From Gammaproteobacteria bacterium (GTDB taxonomy: Bacteria; Pseudomonadota; Gammaproteobacteria; Natronospirales; REEB76), in NCBI GenBank assembly GCA_028871235.1, contig JAGWNO010000012.1, forward strand, positions 1-21,463: a stretch of DNA of 21,463 nt. Direction: 5' to 3'. The notes under the pieces are model-generated. The model did no database searches. It was not told where the DNA came from and saw only the letters and a list, made by a program, of their open reading frames with translations. The number at the start of each line of letters is the position of its first letter. Within the stretch, counting starts at the first letter, position 1. Position numbers and translations under genes: made by a program. Below are positions 6,897-15,037 of this stretch, piece by piece.

Positions 6897-8879
6897 ATGA
6901 AGCTGCTGTACCGTCTGTCCGCCGGCGTCGCGCTATTGTGCAGCACCGCGATGGCGCTGGCCGCGGATCTGGACACGCAGCGCAGCGATTTCAAGTTGGC
7001 ATGGGCGGCGGCGCAGCAGGGCGATCTCAAGACTCTGACGCCCTATCTGGAGACGCTCTCCGATTATCCGCTGTACCCGTATCTGCGTTACGCCTACCTC
7101 GACAGCACCCTGACGCAGCAAACCACCGAAACGCTGCAGGCCTTTCTGAAAGAGCAGGCGCAGCTGCCGGTGGCGGAGGCGCTGCGTCAGGACTGGCTGC
7201 TGCAATTGGCCCGGCGCCAGCAGTGGGGCACGTTCCTCGCCAACTACCAGGATGAGACGGATCCGGCGCTGCGCTGTGCGGCGGTGAGCGCGCATCTCGC
7301 CAGCGGCGACCGGCAGGATCGCGATGCCTGGACCGTGGCGGCGCAGCATCTGTGGCTGGCGCCGTCCGCGTCGCCTGACACCTGTGCGCCGGCGTTCCAG
7401 TATCTGCAGCAGCAGCATTTCATCACGAGCGGCATGCTGGCAACGCGCATGCAGCTGCTGCTGGAAGCGCACCAGTATCCGCTGGCACAGCAGTTGCTGC
7501 CGCAGCTGGCGGCGGCGGACCGGCCCTGGGCACGCATCTGGCTGGATATGGCGGCGGATCCCGGCCAGGTGCTCGCCACCATGCAGGTTCCGGATGAGCC
7601 GCGTTACCAGGAGATGCTGCTCAATGGCGTGCAGACGGTGGCGAACACCGATCCCCTGCTGGCGCGGCATCTGTGGAACCAGCTGCTGCGCCGTTATCAT
7701 TTCAGCCACGACGACATCCAGGACATGGCCGTGCGCCTGGCGCTGGAATCCGCCTGGTTCGCACTGCCGGATGCCGCCGCGTTGCTGGCGCAGGTGAAAT
7801 ATGCCGACGATCCGCGCGTTGCCGAATGGCGGGTACGCGTGGCGCTGCGCAGCGGCGACTGGAAGACCGTGTTGAAGCTGCTGGCCGAGCTCGGCAAACA
7901 GGCGACGCAACCGGAATGGCGCTACTGGCAGGCGCGGGCGCTGGCCGCCACCGGCAAACAGACCGCCGCCGACGCCATCTACAGCTCGCTCGCCGGCGGC
8001 ATGGATTATTACGCCTTCCTGGCCGCTGACAGGCTGCACCTGCCTTATGCCTTCAACCAGCAAGACAGCCGGCCGGCGCCGGAGGTGATCACGCAGCTCG
8101 GCACGCGTCCCGGTTTCCTGCGCGCCCGCGAACTCTTCCACGCGGGCCTGTTCAGCTACGCCAACGCCGAATGGCAGGCGGCCGCGGCCGGCCTGTCACG
8201 GCCGGCGCGCTGCCAGGCGGCGCTGCTGGCACAGCAGTGGGGCTGGTATGGCCGCGCCATCCAGACGCTGGCCAACGCCGGTTGCTGGCAGGACCTCAGC
8301 TTGAACTATCCCATTGCCTTCGAGGACACGCTGGCCCCGCGCGCCCGGGAACTGCGATTGAATCTGCCGTGGGTGTACGGACTCATACGCGCCGAGAGCA
8401 TGTTCCGTCCCGATGCCACTTCCCAGGCCGGCGCCGTGGGGCTGATGCAGCTCATGCCCAGCACCGGCCGACAGGTGGCGGCGCGTCTTGGCCTGATGCT
8501 GGATGACCAGGCCGTGCTGTTCGATCCCGATACCAACCTCACCCTCGGCAGCACCTATCTGAGCGAGATGCTGAAACGCTTCAACGGCAGCGAGCCGCTG
8601 GCCACCGCCGCCTACAACGCCGGGCCGCGGCGCGTGTCCGCCTGGCTGCCGGAAAGCGGCAGTCTGCCGGCGGACGTGTGGGTGGACACCATCCCTTACC
8701 TGGAGACGCGCAGCTACGTGCGGCGCGTCATGGGCCACACGGTGATCTTCGACTGGCGGCTGCGCGGTCAGGCCAAGCGCCTGAGCACGCGCCTCGGCAG
8801 CATCGTTGCCGCGCCTGCAGCCGCCGGCGTGCCGGTGGCGGTATTTTCAGCGTCACCGGCAGCGCCGACCCCGCCGTGA
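6897..8879 (+). CDS. slt: Soluble lytic murein transglycosylase (Slt70 type)
   Basis: A periplasmic enzyme that cleaves the MurNAc-GlcNAc bond in peptidoglycan to form 1,6-anhydro ends, used in wall turnover. 660 residues against 645 in E. coli Slt70. A signal peptide covers 1-22 (ALA-A). A long alpha-superhelical U/L region follows (about 25-480), then the catalytic domain with VYGLIRAESMFRPDA, where Glu500 is the catalytic acid, SQAGAVGLMQLMPSTG, and TAAYNAGPRRV with PYLETRSYVRRV. The tail after about 635 is Ala/Pro-rich. The ATG begins the signal peptide, but no Shine-Dalgarno precedes it. Same orientation as the next two genes. Confidence 0.93.
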   Translation: MKLLYRLSAGVALLCSTAMALAADLDTQRSDFKLAWAAAQQGDLKTLTPYLETLSDYPLYPYLRYAYLDSTLTQQTTETLQAFLKEQAQLPVAEALRQDWLLQLARRQQWGTFLANYQDETDPALRCAAVSAHLASGDRQDRDAWTVAAQHLWLAPSASPDTCAPAFQYLQQQHFITSGMLATRMQLLLEAHQYPLAQQLLPQLAAADRPWARIWLDMAADPGQVLATMQVPDEPRYQEMLLNGVQTVANTDPLLARHLWNQLLRRYHFSHDDIQDMAVRLALESAWFALPDAAALLAQVKYADDPRVAEWRVRVALRSGDWKTVLKLLAELGKQATQPEWRYWQARALAATGKQTAADAIYSSLAGGMDYYAFLAADRLHLPYAFNQQDSRPAPEVITQLGTRPGFLRARELFHAGLFSYANAEWQAAAAGLSRPARCQAALLAQQWGWYGRAIQTLANAGCWQDLSLNYPIAFEDTLAPRARELRLNLPWVYGLIRAESMFRPDATSQAGAVGLMQLMPSTGRQVAARLGLMLDDQAVLFDPDTNLTLGSTYLSEMLKRFNGSEPLATAAYNAGPRRVSAWLPESGSLPADVWVDTIPYLETRSYVRRVMGHTVIFDWRLRGQAKRLSTRLGSIVAAPAAAGVPVAVFSASPAAPTPP

Positions 8880-8969
8880 TGGCGTCATCACTGCGGACAG
8901 CAATCCCGCGCCTTGACCAGCGGCCGCGGCCGCACGAGTATCTGTCCCACCACCACACTTGTTATTGCC

Positions 8970-9893
8970 ATGACCCGAGCGACGGTCTGCATCCTCGGCG
9001 GTACCGGCTTTGTGGGCCGGCATCTGGCCGCGCGCCTCGCGCAACGGGAATTCAATGTGACGGTGCTGACGCGTTCCTGCGCCCGTCATCGTGAGCTGCT
9101 GGTACTGCCCAGCGTCGCGCTGGTGGAGACGGACGTGCATGACGCGGCCAGCCTGCGGCGCGAATTCGCCGGCTGTGACGGCGTCATCAATCTCGTCGGC
9201 ATACTCAACGAGCGCGGCCATCGCGGCAAGGGTTTCCGGCAGGTACATGTGGAACTCGCACGCAAGGTGGTGGATGCCTGCCGCGCGAACGGCGTGCCCC
9301 GTCTGTTGCACATGAGCGCGCTCAATGCCGATGAGACGGGCCCGAGTCATTACCTGCGCACCAAGGGCGAGGCGGCGGCGCTGGCGCTGGCGGCCGACGA
9401 TCTGCAGGTCACCGTGTTCGAGCCGAGCGTGATCTTCGGTCCCGGCGACAGTTTCATCAACCGTTTCGCGGCGTTACTGCGCAGGCTCCCGGCGGTCTTT
9501 CCGCTGGCCTGTCCGCAGGCGCGCTTTGCGCCGGTTTATGTCGGCGATGTGGCGGAAGCCCTGGTGCGCAGCTGGGACATGCGCGCCAGTTTCGGCCGGC
9601 GCTATCGCCTGTGCGGTCCGAGGACCTACACGCTGCGGGAATTGGTGAAATACACCGCCGGCGTCATGCGGCTGCGCCGCGCCATACTTGGATTACCCGC
9701 CTGGGCGGGATGGTTGCAGGCGCTGTGCATGGAATGGCTGCCCGGTAAACCGTTCTCACTGGACAATTATCATTCGCTGAGCGTGGACAGCGTGTGCGGC
9801 AGCGACGGTCTGGCGGCTTTCAACATCACGCCGCTGGCGCTGGAAGCGGTGGTGCCGGGCTATCTCGGCACGCCGGTCCGCGGGCCCAACTGA
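8970..9893 (+). CDS. NDUFA9-like NAD(P)-binding atypical short-chain dehydrogenase
   Basis: 307 residues. An N-terminal Rossmann fold shows CILGGTGFVGRHLA at 7-20 (GxxGxxG), DGVINLVGIL near 67-76, SALNADETGPSHYLRTKGEAA with a YxxxK-like pair, and EPSVIFGPGDSF. This is the pattern of the family related to the complex I accessory subunit NDUFA9. Bacterial members have no settled reaction; quinone-, lipid- or sugar-linked roles have been proposed. The ATG at 8970 sits just before the Rossmann strand; the Shine-Dalgarno is not obvious. It lies between slt and cca in the same direction with gaps of about 90 and 107 bases, so an operon is possible but not shown. Confidence 0.8.
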   Translation: MTRATVCILGGTGFVGRHLAARLAQREFNVTVLTRSCARHRELLVLPSVALVETDVHDAASLRREFAGCDGVINLVGILNERGHRGKGFRQVHVELARKVVDACRANGVPRLLHMSALNADETGPSHYLRTKGEAAALALAADDLQVTVFEPSVIFGPGDSFINRFAALLRRLPAVFPLACPQARFAPVYVGDVAEALVRSWDMRASFGRRYRLCGPRTYTLRELVKYTAGVMRLRRAILGLPAWAGWLQALCMEWLPGKPFSLDNYHSLSVDSVCGSDGLAAFNITPLALEAVVPGYLGTPVRGPN

Positions 9894-10000
9894 ACAACTG
9901 CCGTCAGCGGCGCGGCAGCCGGACTGCGCCCGCAAGTGCGTCCACTCCCGCGGCCGCGGGCCGCCGCTCGACGGTTTACTTCGCCTGTTAAGATGACGCG

Positions 10001-11221
10001 ATGGAAATCTATCTTGTGGGCGGCGCAGTGCGCGATAAGTTGCTGGGCCTGGCCGTCAAGGAACGCGACTGGGTGGTGGTGGGCGCGACGCCCGCGGAGC
10101 TCAGCGCCCGCGGTTTCAAACAGGTGGGCAAGGATTTCCCCGTGTTTCTGCATCCTGAAACCGGCGAGGAGTACGCACTGGCGCGCACCGAGCGCAAGAC
10201 CGGGCGCGGTTACCACGGGTTCGATTTTCACAGCGCCCCGGATGTAACCCTGGCAGACGATCTGCGCCGTCGCGACCTCACCATCAACGCCATGGCCGAG
10301 GACGCGCAGGGCGGGCTGGTGGATCCTTACGGCGGCGCCCGCGATCTCGCGGCGCGGTACCTGCGGCATGTGTCGCCGGCATTCGTGGAGGACCCGGTGC
10401 GGGTGCTGCGCGTGGCGCGCTTCGCCGCGCGCTTCGCGCCGCTGGGATTCAAGCTGGCGCCCGAGACGCTGGCGCTGATGCGGACGATGGCCGCGAACGG
10501 CGAGGTCGACACGCTGGTGCCGGAGCGCGTCTGGCAGGAGACACTGAAGGCGCTGGCGACGCCGCAACCGTCGGTGTTCTTCACGCTGTTGCGCGCGAGC
10601 GGCGCGCTCGCCCGGGTATTCCCGGAATTGGACCGCCTGTTCGGCGTGCCGCAGCCCGCCAAGCATCATCCGGAGGTGGACACGGGCGTGCACGTGATGA
10701 TGGTGCTGGAACAGGCGGCACGGCTCAGCGACGATCCCGCGGTGCGCTTCGCCGCGCTGGTGCATGACCTCGGCAAGGGCACCACCGCCGTCGAGGTGTT
10801 ACCGCATCACTACGGTCACGAGGAACGCGGTGTGCGACTGACGGAAGCGCTGTGCGCGCGTCTGCGCGTGCCGCGGGAGTACCGTGAGTTGGGGGTGCTG
10901 GTGGCGCGCTATCACGGTCTGGTGCACCGCGCCCGGGAGTTGCGCGCGGAGACCGTGCTGAAACTGCTGAGTTCCAGCGATGCCTTCCGCCGGCCGGAGC
11001 GCTTCGAACGGTTTCTCAGCGCCTGTGAGGCGGACGCGCGCGGCCGCAAGGGGCTTGAACAGCAGCCCTATGCGCAGGCGGATTATCTGCGCACAGCGCT
11101 GCAGGCGGCGCGTGCGGCGGATGCGCCACAACCCGCAACCGGGCAGTCGGGCGAGGAGATCGGCGCGCACCTGCAGGCGGCGCGCCTGCATGCCATCCGC
11201 CAAGCACTGGGCCGCGACTGA
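10001..11221 (+). CDS. cca: CCA-adding enzyme with HD domain (tRNA nucleotidyltransferase)
   Basis: Adds or repairs the CCA end of tRNAs using CTP and ATP without a template; the C-terminal HD domain gives phosphatase/phosphodiesterase activity in the gammaproteobacterial form. 406 residues (E. coli 412). Seen: LVGGAVRDKLLG at 5-16; the metal-site motif at 21-23, which reads Glu-Arg-Asp here where E. coli has Asp-Arg-Asp; DLRRRDLTINAMA near 86-98 (RRDxTxNA); EDPVRVLRVARFAAR; and VHDLGKG with His255/Asp256 as in E. coli. The ATG at 10001 aligns with the E. coli start; the Shine-Dalgarno is weak. It ends nine bases before the convergent minus-strand gene. Confidence 0.96.
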   Translation: MEIYLVGGAVRDKLLGLAVKERDWVVVGATPAELSARGFKQVGKDFPVFLHPETGEEYALARTERKTGRGYHGFDFHSAPDVTLADDLRRRDLTINAMAEDAQGGLVDPYGGARDLAARYLRHVSPAFVEDPVRVLRVARFAARFAPLGFKLAPETLALMRTMAANGEVDTLVPERVWQETLKALATPQPSVFFTLLRASGALARVFPELDRLFGVPQPAKHHPEVDTGVHVMMVLEQAARLSDDPAVRFAALVHDLGKGTTAVEVLPHHYGHEERGVRLTEALCARLRVPREYRELGVLVARYHGLVHRARELRAETVLKLLSSSDAFRRPERFERFLSACEADARGRKGLEQQPYAQADYLRTALQAARAADAPQPATGQSGEEIGAHLQAARLHAIRQALGRD

Positions 11222-11230
11222 ACGCCGCGC

Positions 11231-12115
11231 TCAGTGGTAATAGACGAGGTTGAAGGTGATGAAGCCCGTCTCAGGAAACTTCACCGAATGGGTCACGCCG
11301 GTGGTGATCTCTATATCAAAGCTGTTCGAGACGGGCGTGGTGAAGTCGATATCCGTCGTATAGGAATAGGTGCCGTCCAGGGCTGAGCGGTCAATCTCGT
11401 AATCCATCGCCAGGGAGGTGAGGTCGAAATCCCTTTCTACGCGCGCCGTGCTGCTATGGCTGAGGAATCCCTGCGAGAGTGTCAGTGCGGAACCGGTGAA
11501 GAACAACAGTGCGATGCGGCGGCCAAGCACGGATGGATCACGGCTGTAGTGATGGCGCGTGGTGGAAACCTCGAACAGCCAGTTTTCCACACCGCTGTAA
11601 TCCACGCGCAGGCCCAGGGGGTTGTCCCTGATGTCGATGCTGTTGGGCAGATTCAGCAAATTGGCGATCTTGCCGCTGCGCGTGTACAGGGTTATGCGCC
11701 GTGTGCCGGGCGAGGCGGTCAGCTGCCAGTCCCGGGTCTGCCAGTAAACCGAACCATAGAACGCATCGCTGACCAGATCGTTGGATTTCCCCCAGCTCTC
11801 ATAGCGCAGCCCGAAACCCGCATGCCTGCCAAGCGCCTGCTCCACACCAAGACTGTCGGTATGGGTGACCAGGTCCGTGCTTGAGGCCGGCGAACTCGTG
11901 TACTCGCTCAGAAAATTCAGAAAGGTGCTGTCTGATACGCCCACCTGACCACCCAGCTGGTAGTCATGATCGTCTGCCGCATCCACCGACAAGGAGGTGT
12001 TGAGAGTGAGCGAACCACTGCTGCCGGCAGCATTGCCGCCCGTGGCCGCGGCCAACGGCACCCACCCCAGCAGCGCCAATGCCAGCAGCCAGCGCCTGCC
12101 ATTCACGTTCCGCAT
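11231..12115 (-). CDS. Putative outer-membrane beta-barrel protein, unknown function
   Basis: 294 residues from the ATG at 12115. This start is preferred over one 48 bases upstream because GGGGGAG ends three bases before it and the protein then opens with a normal signal peptide (1-24, WLLALALLGWVPLAAA). The mature part alternates polar and aromatic residues in hairpin-like strands (TLNTSLSVDA, YWQTRDWQLTASPG, GLRVDYSGVENWLFEVSTT) and ends GFITFNLVYYH, close to a Bam-type C-terminal signal. The pattern suits a barrel of roughly 12 or more strands. I do not recognise the family. It lies 61 bases downstream of the MidA-type gene on the same strand, so it could be read with it. Confidence 0.68.
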   Translation of the reverse strand: MRNVNGRRWLLALALLGWVPLAAATGGNAAGSSGSLTLNTSLSVDAADDHDYQLGGQVGVSDSTFLNFLSEYTSSPASSTDLVTHTDSLGVEQALGRHAGFGLRYESWGKSNDLVSDAFYGSVYWQTRDWQLTASPGTRRITLYTRSGKIANLLNLPNSIDIRDNPLGLRVDYSGVENWLFEVSTTRHHYSRDPSVLGRRIALLFFTGSALTLSQGFLSHSSTARVERDFDLTSLAMDYEIDRSALDGTYSYTTDIDFTTPVSNSFDIEITTGVTHSVKFPETGFITFNLVYYH

Positions 12116-12176
12116 ACGCTCCCCCAACCCATGAAACTGCGTGGCGCTATTGTAACGGCTCACATGCCGCGCCGGA

Positions 12177-13340
12177 TTACAGGGTATGGGAAAGATCCCG
12201 CAAAGCGAAGCCGCGCAGGGACAGGCGCAACGCCTTGAGGAAGGCGATGGCCTTGAAACGCTCGCCCATTTCTTCCGGCAGGGTGAGCAGTTTCACCTGC
12301 CTTGCACGGCGCCAGTCCGTGGCCTGCTCCGCGAGCCCCAGTGCCAGCAGGAAGTGTGCCTGGGTGGTGTACCCCGCGAGTGTGAATCCCGCCGCGGTGG
12401 CGGCTTCGGCCACGGCGGTGAAATCCACATGGGTAGTGATGTCCTGCAGCCCTACCCACAGGAACGGGTTGTCATGGGCGCGCTGGCGGTAGTGGCACAT
12501 GAGCGTGCCCATGTGCCGCTGCGGATGGTAGTAGGCAGCACGTGTGTGACCGTAATCCACTGCCAGCACCGCACCACGGGCAAGCACCTCGCCCAGGCCG
12601 CGGAAAAACGCCGGCAGTCCCAGGCAGATCTCCGCGATATGGCCTGCCGTCAGCGGCGCCGGCAGCGTGCCCTCCAGCAAGCGCAACGCGGCGCACAGTT
12701 TCGCCGGCGCCGGGCGCGCGCTCCAGGCGAATTTGCCGGCCTCGACGCTGACGGTGATTTCCTCGAAACCCCCGGCAGTGCGACGGAAGCGGTTCGCCGG
12801 CATCGCGTCCAGCACTTCATTGGCCACGATCACGCCCGACAGCGGCGCCGGCAGACGATCCAGCCAGTGAATGCGCGGCAGCAGCGACGGCACGCGCTCC
12901 TGAAGAACCCGGCGCTGGCGTTCGCGCAGTTCGGCGCTCACCTCCAGGATCAGATAACGCGCCGGCATCTGCCCGAGACACGCCAGTTCCGCAAGCATGT
13001 CCGCCGCCATGACGCCGGTGCCGGCGCCGAATTCGAGGATATCGCCGCCGCCCAGGGCGCCGAGCACCTGCGCGCACTGCGCCGCAAGACAGCGGGAGAA
13101 CAGCGGCGAGAGTTCCGGCGCGGTGATGAAGTCGCCGGCGGCACCGAACTTGCGCGCGCCGGCGCTGTAATAGCCAAACCCCGGCGCGTACAGCGCCAGT
13201 TCCATGAAGCGCGCAAAACTCGCGGCGCCGCCGTGTGCGGCGATGTCCGCACGGATCTGCCCGCATAAATCTTCGCTGTGGGCGCGCGCCTCAGGCGATG
13301 GCTCGGGTAAATCCGCAAGTGATTGGGTGATGGGCAGCAC
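12177..13340 (-). CDS. SAM-dependent methyltransferase, MidA/NDUFAF7 family
   Basis: 387 residues. The N-terminal part has the family hallmark SFARFMELALYAPGFGYYS (41-59) and GDFITAPELSPLF, then the SAM-binding ILEFGAGTGVMAADML (101-116), VIVANEVLDAMP, and VDYGHTRAAYYHPQRHMGTLMCHYRQ. These are typical of the MidA/NDUFAF7 group. The mitochondrial member methylates an arginine of a complex I subunit; the bacterial substrate is not settled. The start at 13340 is GTG with a weak Shine-Dalgarno; a slightly later start cannot be excluded because the conserved part begins near residue 25. It is divergent from the pteridine reductase, with only 48 bases between the starts. Confidence 0.85.
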   Translation of the reverse strand: MLPITQSLADLPEPSPEARAHSEDLCGQIRADIAAHGGAASFARFMELALYAPGFGYYSAGARKFGAAGDFITAPELSPLFSRCLAAQCAQVLGALGGGDILEFGAGTGVMAADMLAELACLGQMPARYLILEVSAELRERQRRVLQERVPSLLPRIHWLDRLPAPLSGVIVANEVLDAMPANRFRRTAGGFEEITVSVEAGKFAWSARPAPAKLCAALRLLEGTLPAPLTAGHIAEICLGLPAFFRGLGEVLARGAVLAVDYGHTRAAYYHPQRHMGTLMCHYRQRAHDNPFLWVGLQDITTHVDFTAVAEAATAAGFTLAGYTTQAHFLLALGLAEQATDWRRARQVKLLTLPEEMGERFKAIAFLKALRLSLRGFALRDLSHTL

Positions 13341-13358
13341 AGATTTCTGCTTTAATGG

Positions 13359-13376
13359 TGACGGGCTGACCCGTCA
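13359..13376 (+). other. Hairpin at the pteridine reductase ribosome site
   Basis: TGACGGG (13359-13365) and CCCGTCA (13370-13376) form a perfect seven-base-pair stem with a CTGA loop. It ends at the first base of the Shine-Dalgarno AGGGA (13376-13380), 12 bases before the ATG. It could modulate translation start or simply stabilise the 5' end. Confidence 0.45.
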
Positions 13377-13388
13377 GGGAACGCGATC

Positions 13389-14141
13389 ATGAAAAATGAT
13401 ACCCGAAAGCTCGCCGGCAAGACCGCGCTCATCACTGGTGCGGCGCGGCGCATCGGCGCCGTGACTGCCCGGCGCCTGCATGCCGAAGGCATGAACGTGG
13501 TGCTGCACTACCGCAGTTCCGAACAGGAGGCGCAGGCGCTGTGCGACACCCTTAACGCGGCGCGGCGCGATACTGCGGTGCTGGCGCAGGCGGATCTCGC
13601 CAACCTCGCCGGTCTCGGATCGCTGGTGAAGACGGCGCTGCAGTGGGGCAGCCTGGACCTGCTGGTGAACAATGCTTCGACCTTCCACGCCACCCCCATC
13701 GGCGCTGTCAGTGAAGCGGACTGGGACGATCTCATGACCAGCAACCTCAAAGCGCCGTTCTTCCTGGCACAGGCAGCCGCGCCGCAATTGCGCGAGAACC
13801 ACGGCGTCATCATCAACATGGTGGATATCCACGCGCGCCGGCCGCTGAAGGAACACGCGGTGTATTCGGCGGCGAAGGCCGGGCTGGTGATGCTCACGCT
13901 GGCGCTGGCGCGGGAGCTCGGACCGGAGGTGCGCGTCAACGGCATCGCGCCGGGCCCGATCCTGTGGCCGGCGCACGGGCTCGATGACGGCGCCAAACAG
14001 GCCATCCTCGACAACACCGCGCTCAAGCGCGCCGGCTCGCCCGACGACGTGGCCGGCGCCATCGTCTACCTGGTGCGCGATGCCGAATACGTGACCGGGC
14101 AGATTCTCAGCGTGGACGGCGGACGCAGCATTGGCTGGTAA
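13389..14141 (+). CDS. Pteridine reductase (PTR1/FolM-type SDR)
   Basis: Short-chain dehydrogenase/reductase that reduces oxidised or dihydro-pterins with NADPH. 250 residues. The cofactor site TGAARRIG (16-23) carries the Arg typical of NADPH-dependent pteridine reductases, followed by HYRSS (40-44). NNAS is at 94-97. The active site reads Asp146, Tyr159, Lys163 (NMVDIHAR ... YSAAKAG): the Asp-13-Tyr-4-Lys arrangement of PTR1 in place of the usual SDR Ser. AGGGA lies eight bases before the ATG. It is convergent with folK and next to folB, so a pterin role fits the context. Whether it makes tetrahydromonapterin or backs up dihydrofolate reductase is open. Confidence 0.9.
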   Translation: MKNDTRKLAGKTALITGAARRIGAVTARRLHAEGMNVVLHYRSSEQEAQALCDTLNAARRDTAVLAQADLANLAGLGSLVKTALQWGSLDLLVNNASTFHATPIGAVSEADWDDLMTSNLKAPFFLAQAAAPQLRENHGVIINMVDIHARRPLKEHAVYSAAKAGLVMLTLALARELGPEVRVNGIAPGPILWPAHGLDDGAKQAILDNTALKRAGSPDDVAGAIVYLVRDAEYVTGQILSVDGGRSIGW

Positions 14142-14176
14142 TACTGTCTGCGGATGCCCGATTTACCGCGCTTGAA

Positions 14177-14665
14177 CTACAAACCTTGCAGGTTCACCGC
14201 CACCAGCGGCGGTTTCGCCGCCGCGAATTCCGCCCAGTGCTCCGCATAGCTTCGTCCGGTGAGCGGATGCCGCCGTGTTCCGGCCAGGTCGGCGAGCGGT
14301 TTAAGCACGAAGGCGTACTTGAGGATTTCCTTGCGCGGCAGACACAGCGGCGATGCCGTCACCACGTCGCCGTACAGCAGCAGATCCAGGTCCAGGGTAC
14401 GCGGTGCGAAGCGCGGACCGCCGCGCACCCGGCCGCATTGCTCCTCGATGTCATCGAGCGCGGCATTCACCTGCGTCACGCCCGCATCGCTATTGCACCA
14501 CGCCACCAGGTTGTAGAAATCATCGCCGTCGAAACCCACCGCCGGATTGCGATACACCGGCGACAGCCGCAGCGCTCCGAAGCGCCGGCGCAGATGCGCT
14601 ACCGCCGCACGTACATGCCGCTCCGGTTCGACATTGCTGCCGACACCGATGAAGACATCAGTCAT
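14177..14665 (-). CDS. folK: 6-hydroxymethyl-7,8-dihydropterin pyrophosphokinase
   Basis: Transfers pyrophosphate from ATP to 6-hydroxymethyl-dihydropterin, the step before dihydropteroate synthase. 162 residues. Seen: VFIGVGSNVEPE at 4-15, SPVYRNPAVGFDGDDFYNLV (about 36-55), and RFAPRTLDLDLLLYGD with the paired metal-binding Asp residues. The block after it reads LPRKEILKYAFVLKPLADLAG, a common gammaproteobacterial variant. The ATG at 14665 overlaps the end of folB by eight bases, so the two are translationally coupled; the longer open frame upstream is within folB. Third gene of the tsaD-folB-folK operon. Confidence 0.95.
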   Translation of the reverse strand: MTDVFIGVGSNVEPERHVRAAVAHLRRRFGALRLSPVYRNPAVGFDGDDFYNLVAWCNSDAGVTQVNAALDDIEEQCGRVRGGPRFAPRTLDLDLLLYGDVVTASPLCLPRKEILKYAFVLKPLADLAGTRRHPLTGRSYAEHWAEFAAAKPPLVAVNLQGL

Positions 14666-15023
14666 GCGCCGCCTTCCGGCCACGTTCGATGATGACACCG
14701 ACGCTCCTGCTGCCACTGACGGCGCCGGGTTTGTGCAATGTCACCTTCACCCACTGCACGCTGAATTCCTCGAGAATGAGGGCGGCAACGCGTTCCGCCA
14801 GCGTCTCCACCAGCTGAAACTGCTGTTCGCCCACGTACTGACTGACGCGCTTGGCCACCGCCTTGTAATCAATCGTGTCTTCGATGCGATCGCCCTTGGC
14901 GGCACGGCGGATGTCGCTGCCCATGTCGAGATCGAAACTCACCAGCTGGCGGATGCGCCGTTCCCAGTCGTAGATGCCCACCACGGTTTCGATGCGCAGG
15001 TCACGGATGAAGACGATGTCCAT
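14658..15023 (-). CDS. folB: Dihydroneopterin aldolase
   Basis: Cleaves 7,8-dihydroneopterin to 6-hydroxymethyl-dihydropterin and glycolaldehyde; its product is the substrate of the FolK encoded next. 121 residues, usual size. Seen: VVGIYDWERRIRQ with Glu21 for pterin binding, TIDYKAV with Tyr53, LVETLAERVA, and VTLHKPGAV with the catalytic-type Lys98. The ATG at 15023 is preceded by AAGGGGA about four bases upstream and matches the family start (M-D-I-V-F-I-x-x-L). It begins 14 bases after the tsaD stop and overlaps folK by eight bases. Confidence 0.95.
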   Translation of the reverse strand: MDIVFIRDLRIETVVGIYDWERRIRQLVSFDLDMGSDIRRAAKGDRIEDTIDYKAVAKRVSQYVGEQQFQLVETLAERVAALILEEFSVQWVKVTLHKPGAVSGSRSVGVIIERGRKAAHD

Positions 15024-15037
15024 GGCATCCCCTTGAT

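Noticed and set aside
5479..6900. 473-residue plus-strand frame opposite the aldehyde dehydrogenase
   Set aside because: The minus-strand frame has all catalytic residues and a good ribosome site; the plus frame is an antisense artefact.
6933..8141. 402-residue minus-strand frame opposite slt
   Set aside because: Arg/Gln-rich shadow without recognisable domains; slt is complete.
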